Part shown: positions 6,201-9,793 of the stretch, one piece after another
How positions within the stretch are numbered: position 1 is the stretch's first letter
How the letters are laid out: the number at the start of each line of letters is the position of its first letter
Origin: an uncultured euryarchaeote
GTDB taxonomy: Archaea > Thermoplasmatota > Poseidoniia > Poseidoniales > Thalassarchaeaceae
Length of the DNA: 9,793 nucleotides
Assembly (NCBI GenBank): GCA_937897085.1
Contig: CALCOR010000258.1
Coordinates: forward strand, 1-9,793
Reading direction: 5' to 3'
Translations under genes and position numbers: made by a program
The notes under the pieces: generated by a model
The model's input: the letters and a program-made list of their open reading frames with translations, nothing else
The model's database searches: none
Told to the model about the DNA's origin: nothing

Positions 6201-7943
6201 ATCTCGAGGATGAACGTGGTAGCCGCCATGCGCGACATACCCGTCCGCCTCAAGGATTCCTTGCCATGGTGGACCATTATCGTCAGCCTGCTGCTGATCT
6301 GCGCTGCTGCGGGTTGCGTTGCGCTGGCATTCACGATCGGTGATCCTGTAGAGGGTTCCCGCCTTGCTTGGTGGCTGACCGCCGGTTTCCTCTTCCTGCT
6401 CGGACTCGTACCGCCTCTTTTCATGGTCCTGAACCTGGCGCTTCCCCATTCGGTATCTTTCGGTTCGGTACGGATGAGTCGCAAGGTCATCGTACCTCGG
6501 CTGGTGATGACCACTCTTGGTCTGGCGATGTTCGGTTGGGGCGTCTGGGCCGACCCATGGCGGGCCGACATGGAGCCGGGAGGTACCTCACTCATCGTTC
6601 TCGGCCTGTTCCTCGTGGGAGCGGGAGTGCTGCTACTCACCAGCCTCGCCCCGATGATAGCGCGCGCCCTCGCCCGCGCGGGATCCTCGCTCTCAGGCCG
6701 CCTCGCATCCGTGTTACCGACCGCTCTGGCATATCCTCTGGCCGCCCCCTTCCGCACGGCGATGACGATGGGCATGTTCAGCCTCGTCGTATTCGCAGTC
6801 GTGATCCTGTCCGGCTATTCAGCGATGTTCGGCAACCTTCTCGGTGATCTGGGGGAGAATGCCAAGGGTGAATGGGAGATCGTCGCGTTCGGCGACGTAG
6901 ATCTGGGTGACGACTCCTCACAATGGGATCTGGGTGATGTGGACCCGGATACCTTCGATGCGATCGCAGTCATCGAGACCGCGGTCATCCAGACGCACAA
7001 GCTCTCCGAACATGATTTGGAGAACCATTCACAGTACACATCTTTGAGAGGATTCGATGCCAATTTCACCGCGCATGGCGCTTTACCGTTGGATTCCTGG
7101 TCTCCCGAACTCGGTTCGACCCCAGAAGAGGTGTGGCAGAGGGTGTTCGAGAACGAATCGCTCGTGGTGATCGACTACCAGCTGGCGGTCGAGGAGTGGC
7201 AGGGTGAACGCGGAATAATGTTCGAAGGAATGGACTACAACATCGGTGATGCGATCGTGGTCAAGGACCCCTTCAATCCCTACGTCAACCATACCCTGTA
7301 CGTCGCTGCAGTCCTGAAGGAGGAGAGCGGCTGGTTCGCATCTGGCATCAACGTGAACAAGAATTTCTCACGCGACCATTTCGACTCCGAGCCCGCCTCG
7401 ATATGGTTCTCGCTGCCCGATGGAACCTCCCTCAAAGAGGAGGAGAGAATTGCCAAGGAGTTGCAGTATGCGCTCGTTGAGGAAGGATACTTTGTCATCT
7501 CGATCGAGTCCGTCTTCCAGACCATACAGTCGTTCATCTTCGCCATGTTCGGCCTGCTGCAGGCATTCCTCGCTCTCGGCCTCGCAGTGGGTATCGCAGG
7601 GCTTGGTGTGATCACCATCCGCAACGTCTCCGAAAGGCAGCACCAGACCGGTATACTGAGGGCACTCGGGTTCCAGCGGGGGATGGTCGTCGCCGGCTAT
7701 CTGATCGAGCTCACTTGGGTCAGTCTTCTCGGCATCCTCAACGGTGCTGTGGTTGGCATCGGATTCCACTGGCAACTGTATGTGAAATACCTCAAGGAGG
7801 AAGGCGCCGAGTTCGTCATGCCATGGGGAGAGATTTCGCTCATAGTATTCGGTGCTTATCTTCTCACATTGTTGGCAACCGCCTGGCCGGTGAGAAAGGC
7901 CGCCTCCATCCATCCAGCAGAGGCTCTACGGGCCGCGGAATAA
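3225..7943 (+). CDS. Giant ABC permease with two FtsX domains and an inserted propeller-like ectodomain
   Basis: The product is 1572 residues from the ATG at 3225, 13 bases after the ATPase stop with a weak AGGGTG upstream; an in-frame ATG at 3174 would overlap the ATPase by 38 bases. Order: two N-terminal helices (about 14-34, 48-69); the basic MALRNLRRRKRN and a third helix (91-112), the usual MacB-type entry; a very long ectodomain (about 115-870); the first FtsX domain, three helices (871-893, 925-947, 971-993) with the MTRALGMQRGDLR coupling segment; four extra helices (about 1015-1145); a helix after PFRTAMTMG (1173-1200); a second ectodomain (about 1205-1425); and the second FtsX domain (1430-1572) with GILRALGFQRG, ending in AASIHPAEALRAAE. 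Residues about 450-785 are beta-rich and low in helix, with recurring 'V..GDG..L' and 'DG..W.DD' turns, resembling a propeller. Many N-x-S/T sites and a close Cys pair (568, 582) fit an outside location. The substrate is unknown. Confidence 0.92.
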   Translation: MPVNAKFLSAARKVAVWAVSLSSIALVYYLVLRAIEDSPDGITNGWRATALCLGLVAAIVVHSTLRLLLEPRQRIIGTMALRNLRRRKRNTALIVVGLLVGSAIISSSLVVGDSLDATLNAEFTEALDETDIVIQGTDINGLPVWWNQSSALDFVNDMELDSDIDAVSIGIKMSVSIKVPDRRTVEPNANWLAMDGELQQTGTWNPLGGSGGVHYSDIETGNVVINEHAAEQLELRIGDRLEVSWTDINAGVISRPMANFTVQSIVPTTATGFVQGGDTAIFTELAVAQELMHRTEEINRIAMSATGGLLDSYAAEQRVLPHVNSSLDAALLGIDAGLDVATIPDEFSLAVQSTAGDGLLSGAEVESLRENLTFIASDTPVVEMLMAPLAGLSHEGVNLTGLLTAEVNGFVVDDVADWYATPAGLSVQKRETSQWLQWIPPDEMDNAITGMVSVGDGAVLSLHSSGVRLSALDEDVPSRNIDLPDSDGEMAALAVTSSSGAPYGIALQVSDDSALLLHGTGFAEEGNISWNGTSLDVSSLPQIESGELAVEGDQLLVRLQASLSSHTCAIPLTVLSGQSTSCAWQQDPPAMRHLVQVGDAAWDQSGQDLVRTLSRLSSLSASAHDMGLPAGDILSVGGDGVWVDGPGLYIFNGTHFVNATLQPPAAADGNAVWSDDSRTLASGPDGAFIVDENGISGRLPYQHSVDGVSKIPMVALAITGGGTGLPEPSQGEVMLTAWSATGVAITPPANLSLLGLLPAARGYDEPLQLNYSSAVPSLPAPPGQPGLDDLSVGIINISDAEALLLMEEPVRSSVMIAGPSLALPGAFDSVVENVTAWTDEMTTAASMGFKVIPIKSDVRRATEDAGANFSALFLVFGSFVIFAGILLVMNLFVMLADERKSEMGMTRALGMQRGDLRTMFVLEGSVIGLMSSSIGAVLGIGVARVLMAGLDKALSDTFGGSIMFAWEWHSLLTGFSIGFLVTWATLLATSFYISRMNVVAAMRDIPVRLKDSLPWWTIIVSLLLICAAAGCVALAFTIGDPVEGSRLAWWLTAGFLFLLGLVPPLFMVLNLALPHSVSFGSVRMSRKVIVPRLVMTTLGLAMFGWGVWADPWRADMEPGGTSLIVLGLFLVGAGVLLLTSLAPMIARALARAGSSLSGRLASVLPTALAYPLAAPFRTAMTMGMFSLVVFAVVILSGYSAMFGNLLGDLGENAKGEWEIVAFGDVDLGDDSSQWDLGDVDPDTFDAIAVIETAVIQTHKLSEHDLENHSQYTSLRGFDANFTAHGALPLDSWSPELGSTPEEVWQRVFENESLVVIDYQLAVEEWQGERGIMFEGMDYNIGDAIVVKDPFNPYVNHTLYVAAVLKEESGWFASGINVNKNFSRDHFDSEPASIWFSLPDGTSLKEEERIAKELQYALVEEGYFVISIESVFQTIQSFIFAMFGLLQAFLALGLAVGIAGLGVITIRNVSERQHQTGILRALGFQRGMVVAGYLIELTWVSLLGILNGAVVGIGFHWQLYVKYLKEEGAEFVMPWGEISLIVFGAYLLTLLATAWPVRKAASIHPAEALRAAE
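4572..5597 (+). other. Propeller-like insert within the first permease ectodomain
   Basis: This segment (about residues 450-791 of the permease) separates the two parts of the MacB-like ectodomain. It has roughly six blade-like stretches of about 40-50 residues, most starting with an aliphatic strand and a Gly/Asp turn: MVSVGDGAVLSL, MAALAVTSSSG, GELAVEGDQLLV, HLVQVGDAAWDQSG, ILSVGGDGVWVDG and GNAVWSDDSR. It ends in a Pro-rich linker (SLPAPPGQPG) just before the return to the VGIINISDAEAL strand. Blade count and fold are my reading of the pattern, not a computed match. Confidence 0.45.
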
Positions 7944-7984
7944 GATACAAAAAATATGTACCAAAACCAATTACATTGTGCGAT

Positions 7985-8001
7985 TATTTTCAGGGTTTTT
8001 T
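7985..8001 (+). terminator. T-rich archaeal terminator candidate after the ABC permease
   Basis: Two T-runs, TATTTT and TTTTTT, lie on the plus strand 42-57 bases after the permease stop and before the next promoter. Archaeal RNA polymerase commonly terminates at such tracts without a strong hairpin; only a weak GGG...CCC pairing flanks the second run. Confidence 0.5.
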
Positions 8002-8019
8002 ACAATCCCGTACGCACAG

Positions 8020-8027
8020 TATAAATA
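8020..8027 (+). promoter_or_regulatory. TATA box of the secreted CARDB-like protein gene
   Basis: TATAAATA is a textbook archaeal TATA box. Transcription would start near 8049-8051, giving a leader of about 25-27 bases that contains the ribosome-binding site, in contrast to the leaderless layout around 2475. Confidence 0.8.
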
Positions 8028-8060
8028 CAAACGGAGAAGGTGCCGAAGCACCCCGTCAGC

Positions 8061-8066
8061 GGGAGG
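8061..8066 (+). promoter_or_regulatory. Shine-Dalgarno site of the secreted-protein gene
   Basis: GGGAGG ends 9 bases before the ATG at 8076 and can pair with the CCUCC of the 16S rRNA 3' end. It fixes this start and marks the gene as leadered. Confidence 0.75.
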
Positions 8067-8075
8067 ACTGTAAAC

Positions 8076-9793
8076 ATGAAGAGAACGATGAGTCTGATGA
8101 TGGCCATGCTGATGCTGACGAGCTTGCTGGCCAGCGTGAGTGTGTTCGAACTGGAAAATGAATGGAATGAGGAAGCTGGTGGTCGTGCCGGATACGAGGT
8201 TGAACTCCTCGGCACGATGGAACCGAGACCGTCGGTAGCGGATATTTCCGGTGGTATCCGGAATGCCGTTGATGTCGGCGACGACATCAACTTCCTGTTG
8301 GTGGTGCTCAACAGCGGTACGCTCGATATCTCCGAGCTGTACGTCAGCGTTGATGTGTCGCCTACCGGCACTACGACTTCGGTCGCTGGGACCGCCGGAT
8401 CGCCCGATGGGGCGGTGTGCGATGACGGTTCGATCAATTCGGCTGGAAACCCTGTTTGTGCCTCGGCCAGCTACGCGGCTGGCGACTATCTCGCGAACGG
8501 CTCATACGCCGTCCGCAACTCGCTCGGCGACCCGCTGACGTGGAGCCCGACCGTCCCTGGTGACTACACCGTCACCATCTCTCTCGACCCGGGCGATCAG
8601 GACAGCGACCTGACCAACAACGACCTCCAGTTCTCTGTGACGGTCAAGGACTGGTACGACATCGGTCTCGACCTGACCTGGGACAATGATGACCCAGATG
8701 ACACGGGCGAGAACACGGGCACAGGTCCCCACGATTTCACCCTCTCAGCGATGGTCGACGGCAGTTCGGAATGGAGCCCGCGCAACGTAGACATCGAGGT
8801 CACCTTCGGCGGCAGTTTCGCGCTGCAGGACTCCATGGGAAGCGACGCCTCGACCTTCGAGGGCTTCGGATGCCCAGACCCCAACGAGTGCGTCTTCACA
8901 GCGAGGATGGCTGAGGGGAGCGCGGTGAGTGTCGAGGTCTATCACAACCTGTCCGACACATCCAACCCACCACCCACTCCCACGAACGGGACCCGCGACG
9001 TACCGATTTTCCAGGTCGCCGAGACCTTCAGCGGCACGATCAAGGGCGACGGTGCGGAATGCGCCGGTGCGTGCGTCATGTACGTGAGCGCCAGGCTCGT
9101 GAACTACCTCTCCTACGAACTGGTCGCCACCGACTACGGAGGCCCCGGCCACGAGGCGAACATCGTCAATGAGATGAAGGAGGTCAACAACACGGTCGAC
9201 GACCGCAACGCCAACAACGAGGACGTCCTGACCGCTGCCTTCGGCATCTACCACGACGTGAGCGTGTCCGGCGTCACCGTTGGAGCCAGTCACTCTCCGG
9301 GCGGACGCCTCGACGCGGGCAACTCCGCGCTGTACGCCGCCATCAGTCACAGCGGCAGCGAAGATGACGTGAACTACGACTGGTCGGTCGAGTTCGACAT
9401 CCGTAACCTGGGTGACAACACGGTCACGACCACTCCGCCCGTGCTCGACTGCAACATACCTTCAGACCCAGATGCGATGATGTCGCACGCGCATCTCGGA
9501 ATGATGCAACCCGGTGTGCCTGAGATGACCGTCTGCCACGCGCTGATCCTCGACCCAGGCATGTTCTCCATCACCGCGCGCATCACCCTCATCGATGTGT
9601 CGCTGACGGACACAAATGGTCCGACTGGGGGGAATGACCCGGTCGACGACTGTGGAAATGGAACCAACCCTGACTGCCATGTCGACATGAACTCGGCCAA
9701 CGACGACCGCACCTCTCACTACGAGGTGGTGAACAACGGACCGTTCGTCACCCTGACGATGGAGGTCGCAGATGGGCCGATCATGGAAGGGAC
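8076..9793 (+). CDS. Large secreted, CARDB-like repeat protein (3' end missing)
   Basis: The frame is open from the ATG at 8076 to the window end, giving 572 residues with no stop. The N terminus MKRTMSLMMAMLMLTSLLASVSV is a clear Sec-type signal peptide, with cleavage probably near residues 20-24. The rest is acidic, rich in Asp, Asn, Gly, Ser and Thr, and beta-stranded. The first unit (about 45-190) shows the CARDB/Ig-like pattern: GDDINFLLVVLNSG, later WSPTVPGDYTVTISLDPGD, then LTNNDLQFSVTV. Related Asn/Asp-rich closing motifs recur near residues 181 (NNDL), 380 (NNED) and 542 (NDDR), suggesting units of about 160-200 residues, with a Pro/Thr linker near 290-302. Cysteines occur in five close pairs. 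No membrane anchor is visible yet and would lie beyond the window. Such proteins usually sit on the cell surface; adhesion or binding is only a guess. The gene has its own promoter and is not clearly tied to the ABC operon. Confidence 0.85.
   Translation, partial: MKRTMSLMMAMLMLTSLLASVSVFELENEWNEEAGGRAGYEVELLGTMEPRPSVADISGGIRNAVDVGDDINFLLVVLNSGTLDISELYVSVDVSPTGTTTSVAGTAGSPDGAVCDDGSINSAGNPVCASASYAAGDYLANGSYAVRNSLGDPLTWSPTVPGDYTVTISLDPGDQDSDLTNNDLQFSVTVKDWYDIGLDLTWDNDDPDDTGENTGTGPHDFTLSAMVDGSSEWSPRNVDIEVTFGGSFALQDSMGSDASTFEGFGCPDPNECVFTARMAEGSAVSVEVYHNLSDTSNPPPTPTNGTRDVPIFQVAETFSGTIKGDGAECAGACVMYVSARLVNYLSYELVATDYGGPGHEANIVNEMKEVNNTVDDRNANNEDVLTAAFGIYHDVSVSGVTVGASHSPGGRLDAGNSALYAAISHSGSEDDVNYDWSVEFDIRNLGDNTVTTTPPVLDCNIPSDPDAMMSHAHLGMMQPGVPEMTVCHALILDPGMFSITARITLIDVSLTDTNGPTGGNDPVDDCGNGTNPDCHVDMNSANDDRTSHYEVVNNGPFVTLTMEVADGPIMEG

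Larger units (their letters stand above)
7944..8075 (+). other. AT-rich gap between the ABC operon and the secreted-protein gene
   Basis: This 132-bp gap is sharply richer in A/T than the coding DNA around it, down to about 8030. It holds an A-run (about 7948-7954), T-runs (7987-8000), a TATA box (8020-8027) and a GGGAGG ribosome-binding site (8061-8066). It therefore appears to contain the end signal of the ABC transcript and the full promoter of the next gene. The only start-to-stop frame I noted in it (ATG 7956 to TAA 8024, 22 codons) has no supporting signal. Confidence 0.7.

Noticed and set aside
5534..6449. Overlapping minus-strand frames of about 200-220 codons opposite the first FtsX domain
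   Set aside because: These are shadows of a GC-rich coding frame; their translations show no transmembrane, catalytic or family signature.
6368..6847. Plus-strand 159-codon frame in another phase of the permease gene
   Set aside because: The permease frame continues unbroken here with clear helices; the alternative translation is Arg/Pro/Gly-rich, as out-of-frame sequence usually is.
7956..8024. 22-codon frame in the AT-rich gap
   Set aside because: It has no ribosome-binding site or spaced TATA box, and its stop lies inside the downstream TATA box; it is expected by chance.
8745..9350. Minus-strand 201-codon frame within the secreted-protein gene
   Set aside because: The sense frame has a signal peptide, TATA box, ribosome-binding site and CARDB-like pattern; the antisense translation (Val/Asp/Arg-rich) is an artefact of GAC/GTC-rich codons.

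Overview
The window most likely comes from a euryarchaeal chromosome. A marine Poseidoniia-type (Marine Group II) Thermoplasmatota genome is my best guess, but no marker here fixes the lineage. The archaeal signs are a Nob1-type PIN/zinc-ribbon rRNA endonuclease, a tRNA-Glu gene with no encoded CCA, TATA boxes about 26-28 bp upstream of start codons that imply leaderless mRNAs, and a very acidic secreted Ig-like protein. I see no insertion sequence, integrase, CRISPR array or phage gene. Base composition is even and fairly GC-rich, except for an AT-rich gap at 7944-8040.

Layout. Positions 2-424 (+) hold the 3' part of an Smr-domain gene whose product ends in a two-helix membrane hairpin. Convergent to it, on the minus strand, are tRNA-Glu(UUC) (433-507) and, upstream of that, a YqaA/DedA-family membrane protein (588-1217). 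Nob1 (1265-1798, +) diverges from the latter and ends one base before the stop of a TatA-like protein (1800-2063, -). Upstream of tatA on the same strand is a MoaD/ThiS/SAMP-type beta-grasp protein ending in Gly-Gly (2187-2447, -). It is divergent from a two-gene ABC operon, a MacB/LolD-type ATPase (2501-3211) followed by a giant FtsX-family permease (3225-7943). After an AT-rich gap with a terminator-like T-run and a clear TATA box, a large secreted CARDB-like protein starts at 8076 and runs off the window end.

How the parts relate. The ATPase and permease almost certainly form one complex of the type that uses cytoplasmic ATP hydrolysis to move extracytoplasmic domains. The permease is far larger than its family norm, because a probable beta-propeller-like block is inserted in the first extracytoplasmic domain and extra helices lie between the two FtsX halves. 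The secreted protein has its own promoter, so a link to the transporter is only positional. The other genes (rRNA processing, tRNA, Tat export, beta-grasp carrier) are ordinary chromosomal housekeeping.

The most notable regulatory feature is a 9-bp element, GTATAATAC at 2471-2479. It is symmetric around its central base and lies 26 bp from the ATPase ATG on one strand and 28 bp from the moaD-like ATG on the other, so one TATA box may drive two divergent leaderless transcripts.
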